Shown: positions 1-9,330 of the stretch, in pieces
Numbering within the stretch: position 1 is the stretch's first letter
Layout: every line of letters starts with the position of its first letter
Assembly: GCA_025024175.1 (NCBI GenBank)
Contig: QCXZ01000138.1
Coordinates: forward strand, 3,286,002-3,350,001
Reading direction: 5' to 3'
DNA from: Rhyzopertha dominica
Lineage: Eukaryota; Arthropoda; Insecta; Coleoptera; Bostrichidae
DNA: 64,000 nt
The notes under the pieces: model-generated
The model's input: only the letters and a program-made list of their open reading frames with translations
What the model was told of the DNA's origin: nothing
Database searches by the model: none
Translations under genes and position numbers: made by a program

Positions 1-302
1 ACGCGCCATTCATTTTAAATTTAAACGAAACGACTTCACCTGCCGAATTCAACCTTTTCATATCGGATAAACAAATCAGTTGTTGCGGTGCGGAACTTCC
101 AGCGGCGGCAATGCAAAAACTGCCTGCTCTATTTAATACGCTCATTTTTATCACGTGTGTGTAACAAGTGCATAGAAAGATGGAAATAGTGCAACCATGT
201 GCTGCTTACTATAGCACTGATGTTTTCGAAGGCTAAAATTGGATTATTTAGTACTGCAAAATGAGTAAAATGTAAAACTGAAACACAAATATTCGATCCA
301 TA
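1..302. other. Gene-free start of window
   Basis: No coding or RNA feature recognised. The first 160 bases are richer in C+G than the following AT-rich sequence and could be the edge of a conserved non-coding block, but nothing in them identifies a function. Confidence 0.3.
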
Positions 303-421
303 CACGGAATGGTCTGGTTTGAAGGCTTCCGTGGTTGTTGCCGATGGCATGTTGTTTTCGGGGCTGGTTCCAAAGTTGGTTATATTGCATTGAAGTTTCG
401 ACACTCATGTCGGTGTCTTCC

Positions 422-1097
422 TCAGAAGTAGCTCTGAAACTGAAGTGTCCTAGTCCGCTCGGTACTCGTCCGGTTCACTGATGCATGGGCGTTGTTACGC
501 ATGACCGGTTTCCAGATTCCAGATAGTTCGATGCCTCGGTCTTGGTCATAATTGTGCGGATTCTTCTGGATTTCGATGGCTTCCTTGTATAGTGTCGGCC
601 AGAATTTCGCTTCCCTTGATAGCATTTGTGCTTCCTCGAATTTGATGATGTGGCTAGTTTCCATTCGGTGTTTTGCTACAGTCGACCTATCACCTTGCCA
701 GTCTCTGGTGTCCCTCATGTGCTCCTTGATCCTCGTGCTGATGTGCCTTCCGGTTTGGTCGATGTAAACCTTCCCACAGCTGCATGGGATGCTGTACACA
801 CCTTATGTTTGTAGCTCCTCAGTCGTCGAACGATATTTCGGAAAGGCGTTAGCTATCTTTCCCGGGGCGGTGAAGATGGTGTTTATATTATGTCTTCTCA
901 GCAGCCATCCGATCTTATCTGTACATTCATTGACGTAGAGCAGGTATGCTGTAGCGATGTGCTCTTCTGGTCCCTTCCTCCGTGGTTGCTTGTTGATAGC
1001 TTTCTAAATCTGTGCCTTAAGATATCCGTTCCTCTGTAGTGCTCTGCGTAGATGTTCTAATTCCTCTTCTAGGTGGTCTGATTCGTTGACTAGCTTC
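422..1097 (-). pseudogene. Penelope-like element: RT-EN linker and GIY-YIG endonuclease (copy A)
   Basis: The minus strand encodes the C-terminal part of a Penelope-like polyprotein. The linker between reverse transcriptase and endonuclease (about 800-1097) contains the segments LEEELEHLRRAL, PRRKGPEEHIA and INTIFTAPGKIANA, with at least two stops. The last 125 codons (422-799) are open and contain the GIY-YIG signature: VYSIPCSCGKVYI then QTGRH, followed by EH. GIY-YIG nucleases nick DNA to prime reverse transcription in these elements. The reverse-transcriptase core is missing, so this copy is 5'-truncated and cannot move on its own. The sequence IDQTGR has D where the other copies keep the more usual IGQTGR. 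Confidence 0.85.
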
Positions 1098-1580
1098 GCT
1101 GCTGAGAAGACATCATATAAACACCATCTTCACCGCCCCGGAAAAGATAGCAAACGCCTATCCGAAATATTGTTTGACGACTGAGGAGCTACAAACACAA
1201 GGTGTGGAAAGGCACATCAGCACGAGGTAATAGGTCAGCTGTAGCAGAACACCGAATGGAGACTAGCCACATCGTCAAATTCGAGGAAGCACAAATGCTG
1301 TCAAGGGATACGAGATTCTGGACGAGACCATACAAGGAAGCCATCGAAATCCAGAAGAATCCACACAATTATAACCGAGACCGAGGCATCGAACTACCTG
1401 GAATCTGGAAACCGGTCATGTGTAACAACGCCCACGCATCAGTGAACCGGACGAGTATAAATACCCGAGCAGACTAGGACACTTCAGTTTCAGAGCTACT
1501 TCTGAGGAAGACACTGATATGAGTGTCGAAACGTCAATGCCAAATAACCAACGAGGGAACCAGCCCGGAAAACAACATGT
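1098..1580 (+). pseudogene. Penelope-like element, deleted GIY-YIG region (copy B)
   Basis: Plus-strand partner of the adjacent inverted copy. It starts within the linker (INTIFTAP at about 1115) and runs to the element's 3' terminus. Compared with the left half it has two internal deletions. One of about 46 bases near 1207 removes the whole CGKVYI/QTG core. The other of about 40 bases near 1230 removes the R..EH part. The remainder (VAEHRMETSH, KEAIEIQKNPHNY, RDRGIELPGIW) is open from 1202 to 1477 and clearly homologous. The nuclease signature is therefore absent and the copy is non-functional. Confidence 0.8.
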
Positions 1581-1593
1581 CACGGAATGGTCT

Positions 1594-3324
1594 ATTGAAA
1601 ACAAGCCGTGCGCGTTTTTTACATTAGTTAAATCAAAAATATGTAAATAAAAAAACACAAATAGGCTTAAATGAAGCAGCTGTGGGACCACCACGAACCA
1701 CATTATTTAAAAAAAAAAAAGAATTCCACAGGTCAAAGTGTGGTTCGAGTTACCCAATAAAACCCAAAACCATTTCAAACACCTCATTCTGGCACCTGCA
1801 CCCTGTTTTCTCGTTTAAGCAAAGGAAGCCCTGGGGATTCCTTTGTAGCTCAATGAAGGCTTTCTTTTCTTCATACTGAATATACCACATTCCGAAGGTT
1901 TTTTTTCGCCTTTTGTACTTCTAAGAATTCTAAGCAAATTTCTGTTTCCTTTGTACTGCTTTCGATAAAGTGTCTAATTGAAAATATTGTACGTATATGC
2001 CACCAATGATATATTCCCATTCGTGGCTTATGAGTGAACAACCATAGTTTGCGGCGTTCTCCTCAGCAGGAAATTTTCCATCAAGATTTGCTAATAAATC
2101 GCGTCTGTCAGCACGCGTACTCGCAAATCTTGTTGAAAACGTAAACGTAATTTATCACGCCCTCGCTAAGAAACAGACGAATAATTGATCCAAACATACG
2201 CAGCAAAAGCAACAGCCGTCGAGCTTTACAGACGACAAATTACAGCTCTGCAAGAAAACTTCAGCAGTGGAAAATCGAGCGTGAGGTTACTACAATCAAG
2301 TGATGGTGGTGTTGTGTAAAAATCTGTTTTATTCCTTTTCTGTTCCAAATCGCATGCATTGTATTATGGGCGACAAACGTTTCAAATACACACTAGCATA
2401 ATCACCAAACGAGAGTATATTAGGAAACATCTGTCACGATTGATAGCTTCGCCTCAAGGCGACAGGTGGAGCTGTATACTGTCACCGATTGAACACCCTA
2501 GGTTTAGAGAGCACCACAAAGTTCGCGATTTTCACTCCAAATAGTAAATTTAAATATGGAAGAACCGGAATACACGGACGTCAGAAAATTAGAAGAATAA
2601 AACAGAATCTTTATATTAATTTCCAAAGAAGCTTTAGAAATAAATCCTCCCTTCGAACAACATTAAACTATTGCAACTTTTGTTCTTTTTCCCCCAATAG
2701 ACTCGCGGTACCCCTTTTTACTGCCATTTTTTACTGTTAAAATGTTTTGAGTCCAGATAACAATTTGAAGTTCTGTCAGATATAATCTTTCGTAGTCAAA
2801 GGATGTTGACAAGTACTTATTCCACTGCCGATGCGGAATATCCTTGTAGTTATTGAGCAAAGCAAATAAATAAATTGCTCAATATCTTAGTCGTGATCAC
2901 TAAATTTTATGCCAGTCTAGTTGTGTTTGGATGCCAGCATCCTAGAGACGGCAAAATTGAAAAAGTTAAGTATGACTGTCCCTAATGAAAGGCTCTGGTC
3001 TTCCAGGTGGTCACCAAGTCTCGAAGTTCGGAAATAAACAACAGATGCGTTTAGCCGCCAAAAATACGAATGCGGTAATTTGTAACTGTATATACATCTT
3101 GAGCTATTCTTCTATAATATGTAACGTTAGAACGGGATGATCGACCTTTTTCTTTCTCTCAAATAATACTCTTCATATTACAAACAAGACTTTCGGTGGA
3201 TTTATTCACACCTTTCTCAGGGTTGCTACAAATGGTTACAATGTAAAATAGTTATTTTATAAAATGAACTCACAATATACGAGATTTGATAGCTTCAACT
3301 TAAAATTGACAAGTGATTAAATTC
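1594..3324. other. Gene-free stretch with an inverted repeat
   Basis: AT-rich DNA with a short A-run at about 1709-1721. No protein motif was recognised in any frame. It contains an imperfect inverted repeat with arms at 2074-2091 and 2123-2139; the inner ten bases, CAAGATTTGC and GCAAATCTTG, pair perfectly. The arms could form a hairpin or be the ends of a tiny fold-back element. Confidence 0.4.
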
Positions 3325-3470
3325 GTTGACCCTTCGAGATCGCCAGATCTCACTTTGTTCGAATCCCACGTGTGACGACACAAGAAGATACGAAGACATG
3401 TATTTATTATGTAATGATACAAACCGCTGAAGATTTAATCGAAAAACAATGGAAGTAGCAAATTCTTGAG
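3325..3470 (+). pseudogene. DDE transposase C-terminal fragment (Tc3/mariner-like)
   Basis: The plus strand reads DPSRSPDLT and, after a stop, HKKIRRHVF. It then continues as TAEDLIEK near 3430. The motif (P)xRSPDLTPLDxFLW with a downstream EDLI-type helix is the region just before the third catalytic acid in Tc3-like and mariner-like transposases of insects. Here P, L and D of the PLD triad are lost, and about 50 codons remain between stops. It is a short dead fragment with no terminal repeats visible nearby. The assignment to superfamily is reasonable; the exact family is not determined. Confidence 0.5.
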
Positions 3471-3474
3471 TTGG

Positions 3475-4102
3475 TAGGTATTTAAATTCCTTTCTGAAAG
3501 AGAAGTTAATAAGATTATTGCATTATATGTTTATTTAACTTGTTAATTAAAATACCCAATATCTCAATGAAATTAGGTATCCTTTCGTAGGCGTTCAATT
3601 TACTGACAGCCACTGTCCAACTACATCCCCATTGACCACTATATGCACCGTTTCCAGCAGGGCTGCATTATCCCCGTGAAATATAGAGATGCCCAATCCA
3701 GATAAGTAACAAATGATCTGAGCATTTTGCAAAAAGCGTTCTATTTTCTCGGTGGCATAAATACAATGATTCTGCCGAATGAGAAGAATGGCCAGGCGAA
3801 TGAAGACCGATGAGACGGGTCCGCAGTGTCATTGCACGAACTCCTCCATTGTGAACAGAGCGCTATACCCCCATCCGATGGAATAGAATTGGAAACCTTT
3901 CCTTATTTCAATCTTATTCCGTATGATATATTTTGCAGCGCATTGAGATGCAAGTGAATGAAATTGATCAAATAATGCGGCGCGCACTGGAGGGTTTTAT
4001 GTATTCAGGCGGCAGGTTTTTGCTGTTGCGGTGCCCTGCGGCAAGGGTTGAAGGTGGCTGTGTTCTAAGTAGCAGTTAATGAATATATACTTGCAAGCAA
4101 TG
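3475..4102. other. Gene-free stretch
   Basis: No recognisable coding, RNA or repeat feature. Confidence 0.3.
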
Positions 4103-4216
4103 ATCTATGAGACTGACTTATGCAGAGGGTTGTACAGCTTGATGGTCGGCCGTCGTAAACTATTGTATTGTAAATGAGGGTTTTTACCGCCTTATGGATG
4201 ATGGCCGTCCTGAAAT
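4103..4216 (+). repeat. Dispersed 0.1-kb repeat, copy 1
   Basis: The segment starting ATCTATGAGACTGACTTATG and running through a GGTCGGCCGTCGTAAACTATTG block is repeated at 34829-34936 in the same orientation with only scattered differences. Each copy contains two related sub-blocks built around (G)GTCGGCCGT, suggesting an internal duplication. No terminal inverted repeats or coding capacity are visible. Confidence 0.75.
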
Positions 4217-5195
4217 TTGCCTGACACAAGTTCAAACAAAATTTTGTTAATATAATTGTAAATTGTAATGTAATGGGGCCACTGAAGAAAGTTACACTAG
4301 TTTTTCAGTAAAACCAAACGCGTACAAAGTCGTATAAAATGACTTCAAGAAGGGAGCAATACAAAAACTTGGTAGGGATTGTTTTCAACATTAAAACTGC
4401 CTTGGATTCTTTTTAAAACACTGAAGGTTCAGTGCAGCATAAATAATTAATATAAAAAAACCGTCGATATTTTGCTAAAAACATCACTTCAGTAAAGACC
4501 AAGATCACAGAATGACCAACAAAATGCAGTTTATGCAATACATTTTAGTGTTAGATTTTAAATAAATTCAGATACATACTTATATGCAGGATAGTATTTA
4601 TTTTCAGGGTAACATGCGACTAATTTTTTTTAATAGAAACTTTGCTGTGACAGAAAGCTAAACACGCTTTTCCTGCAGGGCATTGCATTGAGCTGTAGTA
4701 TAGGTTGGATTATTCAACACTGAGTTCGTAATAGTCTCCAAGAAGATTAGGTTCTTCTCGTAAGTGCTAATTTGCCTAGATAATAATAAAACATAACAGG
4801 TTCGATACGTTCACAAGAAACAAATTAACCGTACGTGCCATCCTGTTGGTTCAAAACAATCGTTTATGCATAACTGTTCCTAATGACTTCATTTCCTAAA
4901 TGGGTAAATGGTCTTTACTATGTGCAATTTGAAATAACGCTCAGCTATAAATCTCGCAGACGGGAGCTTAGTAGTAGAGGTGAGAGAAAAGAAATTCACA
5001 GTTAATAATTACCTGCAGTTACTGTGTCCGTTCACAATGCAGTCAAGTACATTTGTATGGATACATTCTTATTAAACTGCGGTTGGAAGTATAATGATCG
5101 TTTGGTATGCTAAATATTCCTTTATTTGTATAGCAAAATAAGTCCNGCCTTTAATTATCGACGTAATCATGACTAGCGAAAGATAAGTAATTAGG
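4217..5195. other. Gene-free AT-rich stretch
   Basis: Nothing recognised. In-frame stops, including TAA at 5187-5189, close the reading frame immediately upstream of the downstream reverse-transcriptase gene, and no endonuclease domain of that element is present here. Confidence 0.35.
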
Positions 5196-7088
5196 GTGGA
5201 AACTCATGTGCAATATATGTTATTTATTGGCCATGCTGAAAACTCATTGAAAAACGACCCCAAGAAATTTTGGAAGTTTGTTGACCAGAAGAGGAGAACA
5301 ACAAGTATACCTGCGAATATGATTTATGATGATGATGCCCTTACATCCCAGAAAGAAATTGTTGATGCCTTTGCTGATCATTCTTCGAAAGCATTTCTCT
5401 GTAGTGGCAGTAATCGTACCTTTGACATGGGCTGTGTGCCTGGTGACTGTGCTTGTGATTACTGCAATATGTACTGCTGTCCCTCTCTTAAAAATGTTGT
5501 TGCATGTGATGGCACTATGCACTCGTTAAACATGTTTTGTATTGATCAATCTGAGGTGTGCAAAGTAGCCAAGAAAATTAAAGCTAATGGTGTATGTGGT
5601 CCAGATAATATCCCTGCATTTTTGGTTGTGGATTGTATTAGTTGTTTGTGCGAACCACTGTCCCATATATATAACCTCATACTTAAATTGTGCATATACC
5701 CTGCAGCCTGGAAAACATCGCGTGTCTTACCAGTACACAAGGCAGCTGACAGGCACGATATAAAGAATTGTAGACCAATTGCGCTCTTATCAAATTTTGC
5801 TAAACTATTTGAATGCCTTCTGTCCGATGCTGTCTACGCTCACGTGGTGTCCAGAATTGTACCTGAACAGCATGGATTTGTTAAGGGTAAGTCAACAGTT
5901 TCTTGCCTTTATGAATTTACACATTATACGTCATCAGCTATGGATAATAAACTGCAAGTGGATGTAGTCTATACTGACCTGTCAAAAGCTTTTGACCGCG
6001 TTCATCATTGTGCTTTATTAAATAAATTAAAATACTATGGCTTGTGTGACAGCTTATTGCTTTTATTTAAATCTATTCTAATAGATAGAACACAGTATGT
6101 GGAATACCGTGGGTTTGCGTCTTCTGGGTACCTCGTGGGCAGTGGTGTTGTACAGGGTTCAAATCTGGGACCCCTACTTTTTGTTGTATTCTATAATGAT
6201 GTTGTATGCAGCCTATCTTGCAGACCGTTTATTTACGCGGATGATTTAAAGATTGCTACGGTAGTCCGAGGAGTTGATGATTGTTTGGAATTACAGCGCA
6301 ATTTAGACATGTTGACTCAATGGTGCCAAAAAAACTTGCTTGATATTAATATTAGCAAATGTAAGACAATGTCTTTTACTAGAAATAATAATAAGATAAC
6401 GTATTTTTACAATATAAATGGTCATGTTTTGGGGAGGTGCACGCAAGTGTCTGATTTGGGCGTAATATTCGACAGCAGACTGACATTTGTTCCTCATATT
6501 CTGCATATCACAAACTCTGCAATGAAGACTCTTGGTTTTATATTTAGGAATACTCGAGAATTTACAAATATATCTAGTCTAAAGCTTCTTTTTTACTCTC
6601 TGGTCAGGTCTAGGTTGGAATATTGCTCAGTTATCTGGAAACCTTACTATCAGGTTTATATTAACCTAATTGAAAATATTGTTCGAAAATTTGCAAAATA
6701 TGTGTTTTTTAAAATGTTTAATATGTATCCTGTCAGACATTGTAACCAGATGCAGCTCTTGGAGGTGATCGGCGAGAGCTCATTGGTTTCTAGGCGTAAC
6801 ACGCATTGCTTGATATTTTTACAAAAAATACTAAATGGTTCTGTAAATAGTAATATATTACTAAAAGAAATATTTATAATTTGCCCTAGACGTAGCTCTC
6901 GCTCTCAAAATACATTTTATTATTGTACACCTAGCACTTACCATCACCTTAACTCTCCTCTGTTGTATAGTTTTCGTCTGTACAATGAGATTAATTTAAG
7001 TTTCGATATTTTCTACAGCAATTTCAGCGGAAATAGTGTTAAGAAGGCTATTATAAATTTTTTAGATGCTCGTTTGCATGCTCTGTAG
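5196..7088 (+). CDS. Non-LTR retrotransposon reverse transcriptase (jockey/CR1-like), 5'-truncated but uninterrupted
   Basis: A 630-codon frame opens after a TAA at 5187-5189; the first possible initiator in frame is GTG at 5196, so the true protein start is unknown. It encodes an ORF2-type reverse transcriptase. Residues about 20-32 read DPKKFWKFVDQKR, typical of the segment ahead of the RT. Motifs follow in order: NCRPIALLS (about 190), YTDLSKAFDRVHH with the first catalytic aspartate (about 258), VVQGSNLGPLLF (about 316) and FIYADD with the catalytic aspartate pair (about 345). A thumb and cysteine-containing C-terminal region follows. The apurinic endonuclease domain expected upstream is absent, so the copy is 5'-truncated. 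The lack of any stop or frameshift across 1.9 kb contrasts with every other element in the window and suggests recent insertion. Confidence 0.9.
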   Translation: METHVQYMLFIGHAENSLKNDPKKFWKFVDQKRRTTSIPANMIYDDDALTSQKEIVDAFADHSSKAFLCSGSNRTFDMGCVPGDCACDYCNMYCCPSLKNVVACDGTMHSLNMFCIDQSEVCKVAKKIKANGVCGPDNIPAFLVVDCISCLCEPLSHIYNLILKLCIYPAAWKTSRVLPVHKAADRHDIKNCRPIALLSNFAKLFECLLSDAVYAHVVSRIVPEQHGFVKGKSTVSCLYEFTHYTSSAMDNKLQVDVVYTDLSKAFDRVHHCALLNKLKYYGLCDSLLLLFKSILIDRTQYVEYRGFASSGYLVGSGVVQGSNLGPLLFVVFYNDVVCSLSCRPFIYADDLKIATVVRGVDDCLELQRNLDMLTQWCQKNLLDINISKCKTMSFTRNNNKITYFYNINGHVLGRCTQVSDLGVIFDSRLTFVPHILHITNSAMKTLGFIFRNTREFTNISSLKLLFYSLVRSRLEYCSVIWKPYYQVYINLIENIVRKFAKYVFFKMFNMYPVRHCNQMQLLEVIGESSLVSRRNTHCLIFLQKILNGSVNSNILLKEIFIICPRRSSRSQNTFYYCTPSTYHHLNSPLLYSFRLYNEINLSFDIFYSNFSGNSVKKAIINFLDARLHAL

Positions 7089-7216
7089 CATATAAAAGTA
7101 TAAATTTATATTTATATTTAAGTTATCTGTAGTGTTATCTTTTTTTTTGTATTAGAACATTGATCTTCTTTTTGTAGAATTGTCCACTATGGACCTTTGG
7201 GTCCGTTGGAATAAAG

Positions 7217-7218
<2 letters not shown>

Positions 7219-7270
<52 letters not shown>
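7219..7270 (+). repeat. (ATT)n microsatellite, retroelement tail
   Basis: About 17 uninterrupted ATT units directly after AATAAAG, serving as the 3' tail of the preceding non-LTR element. A matching tail is seen on the minus-strand relic ending at 14363. Confidence 0.9.
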
Positions 7271-7920
7271 CTCCGCAGAGTCAAAATCAGGTTTATTTAT
7301 AATAATAGGCCATTATCAATTTCCTTTAAGCAACTGCATTAGGAAATGGCTTCGGTAGGCAAAGCCCGCATTGCAGTCACCTCCGTGATATAACTGGCAT
7401 CATTCCATAAGAATCCAATATATTTGAATACGCAGTTCAATCTTTGCCAATATTAATATCATCCGAAAGAGAGAAACAGCGTAATGAATCCTCTTCAAAT
7501 AGGTTACCGAATGAAGAATGTTAAGAGATTTATGTTCTAAGGAAATGCCAACCATCTGCGAACAGTCGATAAAAGCTGGCAAAAAGGCAAATACAAATCA
7601 CATTATATGTATATAATTAATGGTGGATGTTTTAACGTCACAACGCCTTTTTAAGGAAGACTAGGTTTGGTGTTTTTGGTCCATATTTTTTGTCGTTTTT
7701 TAAGTATTTCTGATCCTTTCTATGACGTACTAAACGTTACATTCTATTTAAATAATTAAAATATTCTTCCGAATGCAGTTGAGCACATTTTTAATCTTGA
7801 GTAAACGAAAATGTAACTTTCTGCTATTTAATTGTCAGTGATTTCCATGGGTAGCGTGGATTTAAGAATGTATGAATATTCTTTTGTTAATAGTAAATGG
7901 ACCCTTCTTTGGAGTAAATA
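7271..7920. other. Gene-free stretch
   Basis: No coding, RNA or repeat feature recognised. Confidence 0.3.
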
Positions 7921-8269
7921 CAGGGCTTCTATAAATGATTTACGCAACGCGGGCGGCGTTGATTTATGAATTATTTGTGCCGCCTCTTTGTAACTGCTGC
8001 CAAGCTACAACATGCACGCCGATAGTAGTTGAAGGTTGCAGATCACACTACAGCTTCGAAATGTGAGCTTTGTGCAACCTTAAAGTTGACTACCCCACAA
8101 AACACTTCACAATATGTTGAAAATACACAATCTCACGCATTTTCTCATATTTAAATATATCAAATAATTCAAAAGTCGACAGATGACAAGTGGCCAAGAG
8201 GCGGCAAATTCATTTAATCCATAATTTCCATAAGCGCCCTCGATGCACGAATCATTTGTAGAAACCCTG
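7921..8269 (+). mobile_element. 349-bp MITE with TA target duplication, copy 1
   Basis: Terminal inverted repeats start CAGGGCTTCTATAAATGATT on the left; the reverse complement of the right end starts CAGGGTTTCTACAAATGATT. The element is bounded by TA on both sides (7919-7920 and 8270-8271). It has no coding capacity. The same sequence occurs in inverted orientation at 17236-17593. A TA duplication suggests mobilisation by a Tc1/mariner-superfamily transposase; that assignment is inference. Confidence 0.85.
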
Positions 8270-8654
8270 TATTATTGCAANCAGAGAATAATTTTGTGCT
8301 AATCGCCAAGATCTTAAATGTTCTTTTATTACTGTTTTAAAATTTCTGCCTCCATCATCGGTACTAGATCTTTGTTATTAATTAGATATTTTGCCAAAGT
8401 TAACCTAGGTTTAAATGTAATTAATATAGTTTTCTTTGTTTAGTTTTTTTTTTTAATTTTGGTGCTGATGTTACAGACATTATAATATTTTTATTAGATT
8501 TCTAAATAATCATTTTCGGAAATTTTTTATATATTCATTTATTATATAGTTTTTTATTTAATTAATTAATTTTTATACCATTAATTTCTACTATTTGTTT
8601 TATTATATTTAGCTCGTTATTAAATTTAATGATTTAAAGGTATTTTTATCAATA
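8270..8654. other. Very AT-rich gene-free stretch
   Basis: Low-complexity A/T sequence, including T-runs near 8446-8460, between the MITE and the recombinase relic. It would be the downstream side of the latter, but no continuation of that gene is recognisable. Confidence 0.3.
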
Positions 8655-9330
8655 TATTTAAATTACTATGCAAGTACAGACTTTGCGGCTTATCTTCATT
8701 TGGTCTGGACTTGAAATCACAAAACATCTCAGAATATGAGTCTCGGAATCAGGAATTCTTATAATAATAATTGAATTTTTGTCTTCTACGTCATCTGTCG
8801 TGATTTTCAGCAGCTCATCTTTTCTAAAAGCTCCAGCAACATCAATAATTAAAATGACCTGAAATGTTGCTCAGAATTAGATAAGTCAATAGATTTATAT
8901 TAATTTGAATTACCTTTTCTAGCAGAAATCTACTATCTGGTGCATCTTGTAAAAATCTCACAATTTCCTCTTTGATTAGAATTCTGTACATTTTTTGGAC
9001 TGTATCCGACTGATTTGCTTTTCAAATACGGTATTAGTGTCGAAAATTTCCTGATATTAAATTTTCTTTAGCAATCAGTGTACATTTTAGCATTCAATAT
9101 ACTGGTCATAATGTTGCAGGTTTAACTTTATTAATTTTACGTTCGAAATATGCCATTAACACCGTTTTGGACATTTTTTGAATTTTCTTTGAACTGTGCC
9201 ACGCTTTAAATTCGTTGTAGGCGATCTCGTACTGTCTTGACGATTTTTTTGAGGATTAATTATGAAACAGCACTTTGCGCCGTTTCCAATAATTTTCAAT
9301 TAAACACTCGTTCACGCCCTTTAGAATATG
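8655..9330 (-). pseudogene. Crypton-like tyrosine recombinase, degenerate, with apparent intron
   Basis: Four minus-strand blocks match the tyrosine-recombinase domain proteins scattered through insect genomes. In order they are: YNEFKAWHSSKK to LMAYFER (9222-9108); STLIPYLKSKSVGYSPK (about 9072-8990); EEIVRFLQDAPDSRFLLEK (8970-8914); and VILIIDVAGAFRKDELL to RIPDSETHILRCF (8858-8710). The first two junctions need frameshifts. The last junction is different: removing 8859-8913, which begins GT and ends AG on the minus strand, restores the frame exactly in phase 0. GAFRKDELL carries the box-I arginine. The C-terminal H-x-x-R and tyrosine boxes are absent, as the frame stops at about 8660. The relic is inactive as DNA recombinase. 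Family assignment rests on recognised motifs, not on a search. Confidence 0.65.
8859..8913 (-). other. Candidate 55-bp spliceosomal intron inside recombinase relic
   Basis: On the minus strand the interval begins GTAATTC and ends CATTTCAG. Flanking codons read LLEK and VILIIDVAG, continuous in the family. Fifty-five is not a multiple of three, so unspliced reading destroys the frame. Length and borders suit a short insect intron. A random frameshifting insertion with lucky ends is the alternative. Confidence 0.5.

Larger units (their letters stand above)
303..1593. mobile_element. Penelope-like element, inverted two-part insertion with 13-bp direct repeats
   Basis: Two partial copies of one Penelope-like retroelement meet head to head near 1098. 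The left half reads on the minus strand with its 3' end near 316-350. The right half reads on the plus strand with its 3' end near 1580. The same 13 bases, CACGGAATGGTCT, occur in direct orientation at 303-315 and 1581-1593, just outside both 3' ends, as expected of a target-site duplication. This implies one insertion event rather than two. Both halves contain the linker, endonuclease and 3' terminal region, so this is an inverted dimer and not a simple 5' inversion. About 35 bases (316-350) between the left 3' end and its direct repeat are not seen in the other copies. Confidence 0.8.
5190..7270 (+). mobile_element. 5'-truncated jockey/CR1-like non-LTR element with ATT tail
   Basis: The element comprises the reverse-transcriptase frame, a 3' untranslated region with AATAAA at 7210-7215, and a terminal (ATT)n tract. 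A 5' truncation and a simple-repeat 3' tail are hallmarks of target-primed reverse transcription. I could not see a convincing target-site duplication, so the 5' boundary is placed only by the start of homology. Confidence 0.75.

Noticed and set aside
1505..1545. Hammerhead ribozyme in the Penelope 3' end
   Set aside because: Penelope-like elements can carry hammerheads, and CTGAT..TGAG...GAAAC looks similar, but the core has an extra AT and there is no stem II between the TGA and GAAA segments.
3350..3372. tRNA B box (GTTCGAATCCCAC)
   Set aside because: No A box or cloverleaf upstream; the bases are better explained by the transposase reading RSPDLT.
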